The notes: generated by a model not told the origin, from the letters alone. DNA of 6,354 nucleotides from Thermoleophilia bacterium (GCA_013362295.1 JABFWJ010000440.1:1-6354), one strand, 5' to 3'. Positions 1 to 5,667 are shown, counted from the first letter of the stretch. Translations and numbers: made by a program.

Positions 1-1091
1 GAGGCCAGCGCCCGACCGACGAGCCAGCTCGGCCCGACGCCGTTTCCGGTGTATCCGTGGCCGTAATGCACGCGCGTGCCCGGAACCGTGCCGACGACCG
101 GGAGCCGGTCGCTCGAGACGTCGATCGCGCCGTCCCACCTGGCCGCGATCCGCACGTCGGCGAGCGCGGGGAAGATCTGCCGAAGCGCGGCCTCGGCGCG
201 ACCGAAGTCACCGGACGCGCTCCCCATCAGGACCCGGTTGTCCTCGGTCGGGCGGAAGTAGCTGAGGTACGTACGTGCGTCCGAGACGGCTTCCCCCCGC
301 TGCCAGCCGACGCGCTCGTGCAGGTCCAGGACGGGGTCCGTCAACACGATCGCGCTCCTGAACACGAAGACGTTCCGCGTCGCCGGCCAGCGTGCGGCGG
401 CGGCGTTCGTGGCGAGGACGATCTCCTCGGCGCGCACTGCGCCGCGTTCGCACCGCACGGTGGATCCGTCGATCCCGAGGACGGGCGTGGACTCGTTGAT
501 CGCGACACCGGCCGCCAGCGCTGCATGCCGGAGCGCCCGCACGAGACGCGCCGGCTGCACTGTCGCGCCGTCGCGGTAGAAGACCGCACCGCGGAAGGCC
601 GGCGAGCGCAGCGGCAGTTCGCCGCGCGCGACCGGGACGGCCTCCTCGGGGGCTCCCGCCCGCGCTGCGGCTTCCACCGCCCGCTCGAGGAACGCGTCGT
701 GCGCGGGGCCCGTGGAGACCGTCAACATGCCGCTCTCGTTCAGCCAGACGTCTTCGCCGAGGGCGCGCACGGCCGCGTACACGCCGGTCGCCTCGGCGGC
801 GAGCGCCGTCGCCTGCCCCTCGCCGAGCAACTCGACCAGGCGCGGCAACGCGGCCCAGAGCCCGTGCAGAAAGCCGCCGTTGCGTCCGCTCGCCCCGTCG
901 CCGCAGCGCCCGGCCTCGAGCACGACGACGTGTGCGGAAGCGCGGCGCCGCTTCAACTCGAGGGCGGTCCAGAGCCCGGTGAGCCCGCCGCCGACGACGG
1001 CCACGTCGGCGGCGACCGTCTCTTCGAGCGGCGGCTCGGGCTCGTCCGGCGGTGCTTCCTCGCGCCACCACGGCCGTGTTGACCCGTGCAC
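1..1091 (-). CDS. FAD-dependent oxidoreductase, DAO family (PuuB-like), C-terminus outside window
   Basis: Reading the minus strand from GTG at 1091 gives 363 uninterrupted codons to the window edge. The N-terminus (HGSTRPWWREEAPP) is followed by a Rossmann FAD-binding motif GGGLTG at about residues 34-39, the acidic end of the second strand (VVVLEAG, E59), and GASGRNGG at about 66-73, a hallmark of the gamma-glutamylputrescine oxidase/glycine oxidase branch of the DAO family. Near the visible end are DRLPVVGTVPG and YGHGYTGNGVG, the usual C-terminal FAD-contact region, so only a few tens of residues should be missing. The family oxidises C-N bonds of amines or amino acids using FAD and O2, giving aldehyde or keto acid. 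Start choice: GTG 1091 sits 8 bases after a minus-strand TATACG and needs no leader; an in-frame GTG at 1115 is possible but would place that -10 inside the gene. Beside a polyamine-type importer it is probably the first catabolic enzyme for the imported amine. Exact substrate unknown. Confidence 0.9.
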   Translation of the reverse strand, partial: MHGSTRPWWREEAPPDEPEPPLEETVAADVAVVGGGLTGLWTALELKRRRASAHVVVLEAGRCGDGASGRNGGFLHGLWAALPRLVELLGEGQATALAAEATGVYAAVRALGEDVWLNESGMLTVSTGPAHDAFLERAVEAAARAGAPEEAVPVARGELPLRSPAFRGAVFYRDGATVQPARLVRALRHAALAAGVAINESTPVLGIDGSTVRCERGAVRAEEIVLATNAAAARWPATRNVFVFRSAIVLTDPVLDLHERVGWQRGEAVSDARTYLSYFRPTEDNRVLMGSASGDFGRAEAALRQIFPALADVRIAARWDGAIDVSSDRLPVVGTVPGTRVHYGHGYTGNGVGPSWLVGRALA

Positions 1092-1107
1092 ACCCCGGCC
1101 GTATAGT
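1079..1107 (+). promoter_or_regulatory. Sigma-70-type promoter of the XRE-cupin/transporter operon
   Basis: TTGACC (1079-1084), a 17-base spacer, and TATAGT (1102-1107) match the housekeeping consensus closely with ideal spacing. Transcription would begin near 1114, about 23 bases before the ATG at 1137. The -35 element lies within the first codons of the divergent oxidoreductase gene, so expression of the two directions is likely linked. No experimental evidence; assigned from consensus match and position. Confidence 0.65.
1100..1105 (-). promoter_or_regulatory. Candidate -10 element for the leftward oxidoreductase gene
   Basis: On the minus strand TATACG occupies 1105-1100, overlapping the rightward -10 on the opposite strand. 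The GTG start at 1091 follows after 8 bases, so the transcript would begin at or next to the start codon (leaderless). No convincing -35 is seen at 16-18 bases upstream (TAGGTT at 1128-1123 is weak), so this promoter may be weak or activator dependent. Confidence 0.35.
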
Positions 1108-1110
1108 CGC

Positions 1111-1124
1111 TTCACTCTGCTGAA
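1111..1124. promoter_or_regulatory. Possible operator: TTCA-N6-TGAA inverted repeat
   Basis: TTCA (1111-1114) and TGAA (1121-1124) form a short perfect dyad covering the expected transcription start of the rightward operon, where repressor binding would block the rightward promoter. Arms of four bases are short enough to arise by chance. It is the best-placed dyad for autoregulation by the XRE-cupin protein encoded just downstream, but the assignment is speculative. Confidence 0.2.
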
Positions 1125-1136
1125 CCTACACTGCAG

Positions 1137-1727
1137 ATGACTGAAGCAGCAACGTCGCGGACTGTAGAAGGCGACGGCGGCGTTCACGTCGAGCTGGGCG
1201 AGCGGCTGCGCGCGATCCGGCAACTCCGCCGCAAGACGCTGAAGGAGGTGGCGGGCGCGGCAGGTCTCAGCGAGAGCTTCCTCAGCCAGCTCGAGCGCGG
1301 CCGCACGAACGCGACGATCGCCACGCTGCAACGCCTCGCGAGCGCGCTCGGAATCGACGTCTCCGACCTGTTCGCGGGCTCGGCGCCGCGGCCGCGCGTG
1401 CTGCGACGGGACGCGCGCGACTTCGTCGCCTGGGGCCGCCTGGGGCGCAAGGCTCTGCTCACGCCGAAGCCCTTCCATTTGCTCGAGGTCGTCGTCGCAC
1501 GCTTCGAGCCCGGGGGCTCCACGGGGGACGAGCCCTACACGCACGGCGATTCGGAGGAGTTCCTGATCGTGGTCGAGGGGCGCGTGCACCTGCAACTCGG
1601 CCCCGACGTCTACGAAGTCGCCGCCGGCGACAGCGTCCACTACGAGAGCTCGACGCCGCACCGCGTCGCGAACGCCGGTGACGAGCCCGCAGAGGTGTTG
1701 TTCGTCATCAGTCCACCGAGCTACTAG
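1137..1727 (+). CDS. XRE-family transcriptional regulator with C-terminal cupin domain (PuuR-like)
   Basis: A 196-residue cytoplasmic regulator. Residues about 20-79 are an XRE/HTH_3 DNA-binding domain (LGERLRAIRQLRRKTLKEVA, then GLSESFLSQLERGRTNATIATLQRLASALG, ending in SDLF). Residues about 113-194 are a cupin_2 sensor barrel: H136 and E141 lie in motif 1 (THGDSEEFLIVVEG) and the typical TPHRVAN of this regulator class holds H175 and N179. The second motif-1 histidine is aspartate (D138), which is common in regulatory cupins, so metal binding is uncertain. Length fits the family (about 180-200). Members such as E. coli PuuR control genes for amine or amino-acid uptake and breakdown, with the cupin sensing a small ligand. 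It is the first gene of an operon, 17 bases before the binding-protein gene, and divergent from the amine oxidase, so both are likely targets. The ATG has no Shine-Dalgarno sequence and about 23 bases of leader. Family assignment is firm; ligand and sign of regulation are inferred. Confidence 0.92.
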   Translation: MTEAATSRTVEGDGGVHVELGERLRAIRQLRRKTLKEVAGAAGLSESFLSQLERGRTNATIATLQRLASALGIDVSDLFAGSAPRPRVLRRDARDFVAWGRLGRKALLTPKPFHLLEVVVARFEPGGSTGDEPYTHGDSEEFLIVVEGRVHLQLGPDVYEVAAGDSVHYESSTPHRVANAGDEPAEVLFVISPPSY

Positions 1728-1734
1728 AAGGGAG
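1728..1734 (+). promoter_or_regulatory. Ribosome binding site of the solute-binding protein gene
   Basis: AAGGGAG directly after the regulator's TAG stop, ending 10 bases before the ATG at 1745. It supports that ATG over later candidates, and translation within the same transcript as the upstream regulator gene. Confidence 0.6.
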
Positions 1735-1744
1735 CGGGACCGGG

Positions 1745-2860
1745 ATGGGCAGCGAACAGGAAGGAACGGGAGGGCGCTTCGATCGGCAGACCCTCCTCAA
1801 GCTGGCGGCGGCGGCCGGCGGAGCCGGCGTGCTCGGCGGCCGGACGGCCGTCGCGGACGCGATGCGTGCGTTCTCGGCGGCGGAGAGCGGACGGCTGCGC
1901 GTGCTCGACTGGGCGGGGTACGGCAACGACGGCGGCCAGTCGATGTTCGCGCAGTACGTGAAGCAGCACCCTGCGAACAAGCCGCAGTTCACGTACATGA
2001 CGAACGAATCAGACGCGCTCGCGAAGATCCACGCGGGCCTCAAGCCGGACATCTTCCGTCCCTACGTCGGGTGGGTGAAGTACTTCGCGACGAGCGGGCT
2101 CGTGCAGCCCTGGGACACCTCGCTGATCCCGAACCTCAAGCACCTGAACAGGTTCATGGTCAAGGCGGGCCAGCACAACGGGCAGCAGTACGGCATCCCG
2201 GACGACTGGGGCTTCGACGCGATCCTCTATCGCACGGACAAGGTGAAGCCGAAGGCGAAGTCGTGGAGCCTGATCTTCGACGACCGCTACAAGGGCAAGA
2301 TCGCCTGGTTCGACGACCTGAACATGCTGACGGTCGCCGGGCTCTACCTCGGGTTCAAGGATCCGTGGAATCAGAGCGACGCCGAGCTCTCGAAGTCGCA
2401 GCAGCTGCTCGCCGCGAAGAAGAAGAACGTGCGGCTGATCTGGTCGTCCGAGACGAACCTCTGGGAGGCGTTCGGCTCCGGTGACATCTGGATCGCGTAC
2501 GCGTGGCCCAACGACTGGGTGCAGATGAAGAAGAAGGGCCTGCCCGTGGTCTACATGCGCCCGAAGGAGAAGCCGATCGCGTGGGTCGGCATGCTGATGC
2601 TGCTGAAGGGCAGCCCGCGGACGCACCTCGCCCACGACTACGTCAACGCCTGGAGCTCGACCGCGTCCGCGAAGTGGCTCGAGGACAACTACGGCTACGG
2701 GCACGCCAACACGGTCGCGCGCCCGTCGTCGAGCGACCTGCTGCAGGCACTGCAGCTGACGAACCTGAAGGCGGTGACCGAGCCGAACGCCCACCTCGAC
2801 CGCGACATTCCGCGGCGTGCGGTCTACGCGAGGCGCTGGGAACAGGTGAAGGCTTCCTGA
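1745..2860 (+). CDS. potD: PotD-like ABC transporter substrate-binding protein (polyamine/opine class)
   Basis: A 371-residue exported binding protein of the SBP_bac_8/PotD type, slightly longer than E. coli PotD. The N-terminus has a Tat-like stretch (DRQTLLK at 13-19, with Gln for the second Arg), an Ala/Gly-rich hydrophobic segment to about residue 31, and a plausible signal peptidase site after AVADA (residue 39). There is no lipobox cysteine, so it is probably a soluble or non-lipid-anchored export product. Family features: RLRVLDWAGY (50-59), a DIFRPYVGW segment (102-110), the YGIPDDWGFDAILYRTDKV block (149-167), SWSLIFDDRYKGKIAWFDD (173-191), GDIWIAYAWPND (246-257) and KWLEDNYGYGHAN (310-322). 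W56 and Y59 correspond by eye to the aromatic W-x-x-Y of PotD, while two acidic pocket positions appear replaced. It delivers substrate to the two permeases that follow. The ligand is an amine-like compound by family; identity is not determined. The symbol denotes family only. Confidence 0.88.
   Translation: MGSEQEGTGGRFDRQTLLKLAAAAGGAGVLGGRTAVADAMRAFSAAESGRLRVLDWAGYGNDGGQSMFAQYVKQHPANKPQFTYMTNESDALAKIHAGLKPDIFRPYVGWVKYFATSGLVQPWDTSLIPNLKHLNRFMVKAGQHNGQQYGIPDDWGFDAILYRTDKVKPKAKSWSLIFDDRYKGKIAWFDDLNMLTVAGLYLGFKDPWNQSDAELSKSQQLLAAKKKNVRLIWSSETNLWEAFGSGDIWIAYAWPNDWVQMKKKGLPVVYMRPKEKPIAWVGMLMLLKGSPRTHLAHDYVNAWSSTASAKWLEDNYGYGHANTVARPSSSDLLQALQLTNLKAVTEPNAHLDRDIPRRAVYARRWEQVKAS
2844..2849 (+). promoter_or_regulatory. 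Ribosome binding site supporting a CTG start of the first permease gene
   Basis: AGGTGA, within AGGTGAAGG, lies inside the last codons of the binding-protein gene, with 7 bases to the CTG at 2857-2859. Correct spacing is the main support for reading that CTG as the initiation codon, since no ATG, GTG or TTG occurs in this frame between 2677 and 3072. Confidence 0.5.
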
Positions 2861-3732
2861 GACGCCGGCGGGCGGCGCAAGACCTGACGACGCCGAGCCT
2901 GCTCGGGCTACCGCTCGCGTGGCTCGGCGTCTTCTTCCTCGCGCCGATCGCAATCGTCGCGGCCTACAGCTTCAACGTCTATTCGCTCTTCCCGGGGCCG
3001 CACGGCTTCACCCTCGCCGGGTGGCGCAGCGTCGCACACGAGCAGATCTACCTGCGGCTCTTCTGGAAGTCGGTGCAGATGTCGTCGATCGTCTCCGCGA
3101 TCATCGTCGTGCTCGCCTATCCGCTCGCGTACTTCCTCGCGCTGTCCGGGACGAAGCGCAAGTACATCCTGCTCCTGCTGCTGATCGCGCCGTTCCTGAC
3201 GAGCTACCTCCTGCGCGTGCTCGCGTGGAAGGTGATCCTCGGCGACCAGGGCGTCGTGAACACGTTCCTGTTCTGGACGGGGATCCGCTCGCCGGAGCAC
3301 CCGCTGTCACAGCTGCTCTACAGCCGGTTCGCAGTCATGCTCGTGCTGGGGTACATCTGGCTCCCGTTCGTCGCCCTGCCGATCTTCGTCTCGCTCGAGA
3401 GCCTCGACCGCAGGCTGCTCGAGGCCGCGAGCGACCTCGGCGCCAGTCGCCTGCAGGCGTTCCGCGCCATCACGCTGCCCCTCTCGCTCCCCGGCGTCGT
3501 GGCCGCATTCTTCTTCGTGTTCGTTCCGACGCTCGGCGAGTTCGTGACGCCCTCGCTCGTCGGCGGAGCGACCGGGTACATGTACGGCAACCAGATCGTC
3601 GATCTCTTCGGCACCGGCTTTCCGGACTGGGAGACGGGCTCGGTGCTCGCGCTTTTCCTGATCGGCGTCGTCGCCGTGCTGACGGTCGTCTGCTCGCGTT
3701 TCCTGCAGCCCCAGCAGGTGGTCGCCGACTGA
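2857..3732 (+). CDS. potB: PotB-like ABC transporter permease, probable CTG start
   Basis: A 291-residue inner-membrane permease (BPD_transp_1), the usual length for PotB. Six hydrophobic segments are visible at about 16-38, 73-96, 103-122, 158-180, 207-230 and 261-283. Between the fourth and fifth lies the EAA loop (EAASDLGASRLQAFRAITLP, from residue 189) that docks onto the ATPase. Start: the first transmembrane segment begins near 2905, so the gene must start before it, yet the frame has no ATG, GTG or TTG from 2677 to 3072. CTG at 2857 has AGGTGA 7 bases upstream, overlaps the preceding TGA as CTGA, and yields a positively charged N-terminus (RRRR) before the first membrane segment, as expected for a cytoplasmic end. 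Starting at GTG 2674 would add about 60 Arg-rich residues without family resemblance, read from the overlapping gene. Works as a heterodimer with the next permease; translation is probably coupled to the binding protein. Confidence 0.9.
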   Translation: MRRRRAAQDLTTPSLLGLPLAWLGVFFLAPIAIVAAYSFNVYSLFPGPHGFTLAGWRSVAHEQIYLRLFWKSVQMSSIVSAIIVVLAYPLAYFLALSGTKRKYILLLLLIAPFLTSYLLRVLAWKVILGDQGVVNTFLFWTGIRSPEHPLSQLLYSRFAVMLVLGYIWLPFVALPIFVSLESLDRRLLEAASDLGASRLQAFRAITLPLSLPGVVAAFFFVFVPTLGEFVTPSLVGGATGYMYGNQIVDLFGTGFPDWETGSVLALFLIGVVAVLTVVCSRFLQPQQVVAD

Positions 3733-4544
3733 TGGACGTCGCGCTCTCGAAGAACGGCGCCTGGGCATTGCGCGTGTTCTTCGCGCTGGTCGTCGCGTTC
3801 CTCTACGCGCCGATCGTGATCCTGCTGATCTTCTCCTTCAACAACTCCGACGTGCCCGCGTTCCCGCTCGCCGGGTTCACGCTGCACTGGTACCACGACT
3901 TCCTCGTCAACGCGGACCTGCGGGCCGCGGTCGAGACGAGCGCGCTGATCGCGGCGTTGACGAGCCTCGGCGCGGTCGTGCTCGGCGTGCTCGCGTCGCT
4001 TGCCCTCGCCCGCCGGCGGTTCCGTGCAAAGGCCGCAGTCACCGCGTTGCTCCTGAGCCCGCTCGTGATCCCGTACGTCGTGTTCGGGATCTCGCTCCTG
4101 CTCCTCTTCCACACGCTCGGCGTCCCGAACGGCCTCCCGACCGTCGTGATCGGGCACATCGTGATCACGCTGCCGTACACGATCCTCGTGCTCGTTCCGC
4201 GGCTCGAGCAGATCGACGCCTCGCTCGAGGAGGCCGCCTACGACCTCGGCGCGAGCCGCCTCCGCACGTTCCGCTCGATCACACTCCCCCTGATCCTGCC
4301 GGCGGTCGTGTCCGCTTTTCTGATCGCGTTCACGACGTCCTTCGACGAGTACGCGGTCGCGTCGTTCGTGATCGGGACGCGGCCGACGTTCCCGATCTAT
4401 CTCTACTCGGCGCTGCGCTTCCCGAGCCGGTTGCCGCAGGTGATCGCGGTGGCGGTCGTCGTCCTCGTCGCCTCGCTGACGGTCGTCGTCGCGGCCGAGG
4501 TCGGGCGGCGCGTGGCCGAACGGCGCGTTCAGCTCGATAGCTGA
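3732..4544 (+). CDS. potC: PotC-like ABC transporter permease
   Basis: A 270-residue inner-membrane permease (BPD_transp_1), close to E. coli PotC in length. The first membrane segment (about 12-36, LRVFFALVVAFLYAPIVILLIFSF) and the following FNNSDVPAFPLAGFTLHWYHDFL are typical of PotC. Further hydrophobic segments follow at about 66-92 and 100-125, then the EAA loop EAAYDLGASRLRTFRSITLPL from residue 167, then SFDEYAVASFVIG, also characteristic of this subfamily. The ATG at 3732 overlaps the stop of the upstream permease by one base (TGATG), which indicates translational coupling; AGG at 3716-3718 is a weak, rather distant Shine-Dalgarno. It pairs with the first permease to form the channel. 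Its last 16 bases overlap the end of the convergent ATPase gene. An overlapping frame reading in from 2919 is an extension through the first permease gene and not real protein. Confidence 0.92.
   Translation: MDVALSKNGAWALRVFFALVVAFLYAPIVILLIFSFNNSDVPAFPLAGFTLHWYHDFLVNADLRAAVETSALIAALTSLGAVVLGVLASLALARRRFRAKAAVTALLLSPLVIPYVVFGISLLLLFHTLGVPNGLPTVVIGHIVITLPYTILVLVPRLEQIDASLEEAAYDLGASRLRTFRSITLPLILPAVVSAFLIAFTTSFDEYAVASFVIGTRPTFPIYLYSALRFPSRLPQVIAVAVVVLVASLTVVVAAEVGRRVAERRVQLDS
4529..4544. repeat. Inverted repeat spanning the overlapped 3' ends of the permease and ATPase genes
   Basis: TCAGCT (4529-4534), a four-base loop CGAT, and AGCTGA (4539-4544) form a perfect 6-bp stem. The outer three bases on each side are the TGA stop codons of the two converging genes. 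In the rightward RNA the stem could extend by a U-G and a G-C pair (4528/4545, 4527/4546). It overlaps a ten-base perfect palindrome, GAGCCGGCTC, at 4543-4552. It may act as a weak bidirectional terminator or mRNA 3'-end stabiliser, but no T-rich tract follows on either strand, so a classical intrinsic terminator is not supported. Confidence 0.6.
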
Positions 4545-5638
4545 GCCGGCTCGACGACCGTGGCGTGCTCGGAGGGCCAGGAGACGGTGACCGCGGCGCC
4601 CGGCTCGAAGCGCACCACCGGCTCGTCGGCCAGGCGGTGGCTGACGATGCGGCCGGCGGCCGTGTCGACGTGGAACTGCGTGTACATCCCGAGATAGACG
4701 AGCTCGGCGATCGTCCCGCCGAGCCGTGACCCGTCGGCGGGCGTCGTGCTTCCCATGGGGCCGATCCGGACGTGCTCGGGTCGGACGGCGACGCGAACCC
4801 GCTCGCCGACGGCGGGCCGTCCGTCGACCGAGGCGACGACGCGCTCGCCGGCGTCGAAGCGGCTGACGCAGCAGCCGCCGACCAGCTCGTCGATCTGCAC
4901 ATCGAGGGTGTTCAGCGAACCGATGAAGTCGGCCACGAACGCGGTGCGCGGCCGCTCGTAGATCTCACGAGGGGTCCCCAGCTGCTCGACCCGGCCGCGG
5001 TTCATGACGGCGATCCGGTCGCTCATCGCGAGCGCCTCGTCCTGGTCGTGCGTCACGTAGACGAATGTCGTTCCGAGCTCGTTCTGGATCCGCTTCAGCT
5101 CGAGCTGCATCTGCTTGCGCAGCTTCACGTCCAGCGCTCCGAGCGGCTCGTCGAGGAGCAGCGCCGCGGGACGGTTCACGAGCGCCCGCGCGAGTGCAAC
5201 CCGCTGTTGCTGACCGCCTGAGAGCTGCCGCGGACGCCGCTGCTCATAGCCCTCGAGCGCGACGACGCGCAGGAGCTGGGCGATCCGCTCGGCGTGCTCG
5301 GCGCGCGGCACGCGCTTCACCCTGAGCCCGAACGCCACGTTGTCGTAGATCGACATGTGTGGGAACAGCGCGTAGTGCTGGAAGACCATGTTGACGGGCC
5401 TTCGGTTCGCCGGGACCGTCGTCGCATCCGTCCCCGCGAGCACGACGCTGCCGACGTCGGGCGTCTCGAATCCGGCGATCATGCGCAGTGTCGTCGTCTT
5501 GCCGCAGCCGCTCGGCCCGAGCAGCGAGAAGAACTCACCCTCGACGATCTCGAGGCTGACGCCGCTCACCGCCGGGACGCCGCCGAAGCTCTTGCCGACG
5601 CCGTCGAGTGCGATCGCGATGCGTTCGCCGTGAGCCAT
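4529..5638 (-). CDS. potA: PotA-like ABC transporter ATP-binding protein
   Basis: A 369-residue cytoplasmic ATPase that powers the importer. Complete nucleotide-binding domain: Walker A GPSGCGKTT (41-49), Q-loop glutamine Q87 in VFQHYALFPHM, signature LSGGQQQR (139-146), Walker B LLLDEP (160-165) with catalytic E164, D-loop GALD (167-170) and switch histidine H197 in YVTHDQDEAL. From about residue 280 onward a TOBE_2-type domain follows (RVRVAVRPEHVRIG, then GGTIAELVYLGMYTQFHV), as in PotA and MalK-like ATPases of this family; length matches PotA (about 370-380). ATG 5638 is the only workable start, since the frame reaches a stop upstream without another start codon. It lies 29 bases after the TetR stop on the same strand, so the two are probably co-transcribed. 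Unusually, it is not in the operon of its permeases but faces it, overlapping the last permease gene by 16 bases. A housekeeping role for more than one permease set is possible. Confidence 0.94.
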   Translation of the reverse strand: MAHGERIAIALDGVGKSFGGVPAVSGVSLEIVEGEFFSLLGPSGCGKTTTLRMIAGFETPDVGSVVLAGTDATTVPANRRPVNMVFQHYALFPHMSIYDNVAFGLRVKRVPRAEHAERIAQLLRVVALEGYEQRRPRQLSGGQQQRVALARALVNRPAALLLDEPLGALDVKLRKQMQLELKRIQNELGTTFVYVTHDQDEALAMSDRIAVMNRGRVEQLGTPREIYERPRTAFVADFIGSLNTLDVQIDELVGGCCVSRFDAGERVVASVDGRPAVGERVRVAVRPEHVRIGPMGSTTPADGSRLGGTIAELVYLGMYTQFHVDTAAGRIVSHRLADEPVVRFEPGAAVTVSWPSEHATVVEPAQLSS

Positions 5639-5649
5639 GAGCCATGAGC
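5631..5649. repeat. Seven-base tandem repeat at the ATPase gene start
   Basis: TGAGCCA occurs twice and then as TGAGC, giving 2.7 head-to-tail copies. On the minus strand each full copy carries an ATG (at 5645 and 5638) in different frames; only 5638 opens the ATPase. The nearest purine-rich Shine-Dalgarno candidate (CAGGG, 5662-5658) is 12 bases from ATG 5645 but 19 from the true start, as if one repeat copy had been inserted between ribosome site and start. Confidence 0.7.
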
Positions 5650-5667
5650 GAGTCTAGCCCTGCGCGG

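Noticed and set aside
268..279. Repeated GTAC-type tetranucleotides in the oxidoreductase gene
   Set aside because: Short, inside conserved coding sequence (DARTYLSYF), and explained by codon use; no sign of a regulatory or recombination site.
57..1082. 341-codon open frame on the plus strand, with several others antisense or frame-shifted inside the oxidoreductase gene
   Set aside because: Its translation is Arg/Pro/Gly-rich low-complexity without family motifs, while the minus-strand frame over the same bases encodes a clear FAD-binding oxidoreductase. It is a GC-driven shadow.
1115..1115. GTG at 1115 (minus strand) as start of the oxidoreductase
   Set aside because: It would place the best leftward -10 inside the gene and has no ribosome site. 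GTG 1091 fits a leaderless start and leads directly into the TRPWWREEA N-terminus, though 1115 cannot be excluded.
2503..2856. N-terminal extension of the first permease from ATG 2503
   Set aside because: The extra 118 residues are Arg/Ala/Glu-rich and read from an alternate frame of the binding-protein gene. The permease with a CTG start already has the normal family length and topology.
2009..2953. 314-codon minus-strand open frame across the binding protein and permease junction
   Set aside because: It is antisense to a well-supported binding protein and enters the next gene, with an Arg/Val/Leu-rich sequence lacking any domain; no promoter or ribosome site was seen.
2919..3731. N-terminal extension of the second permease to give a 541-residue protein
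   Set aside because: The extension is an out-of-frame reading of the first permease. The PotC-like sequence begins precisely at ATG 3732 with normal family length.
4543..4552. GAGCCGGCTC palindrome as an intrinsic terminator
   Set aside because: A loopless ten-base palindrome without a following T-run cannot form a standard terminator; it is noted only as a neighbour of the stop-codon hairpin.
4772..5221. 149-codon plus-strand open frame opposite the ATPase gene, with neighbouring short frames to 5647
   Set aside because: Shadows of a complete ABC ATPase with all catalytic motifs on the other strand; no family resemblance.
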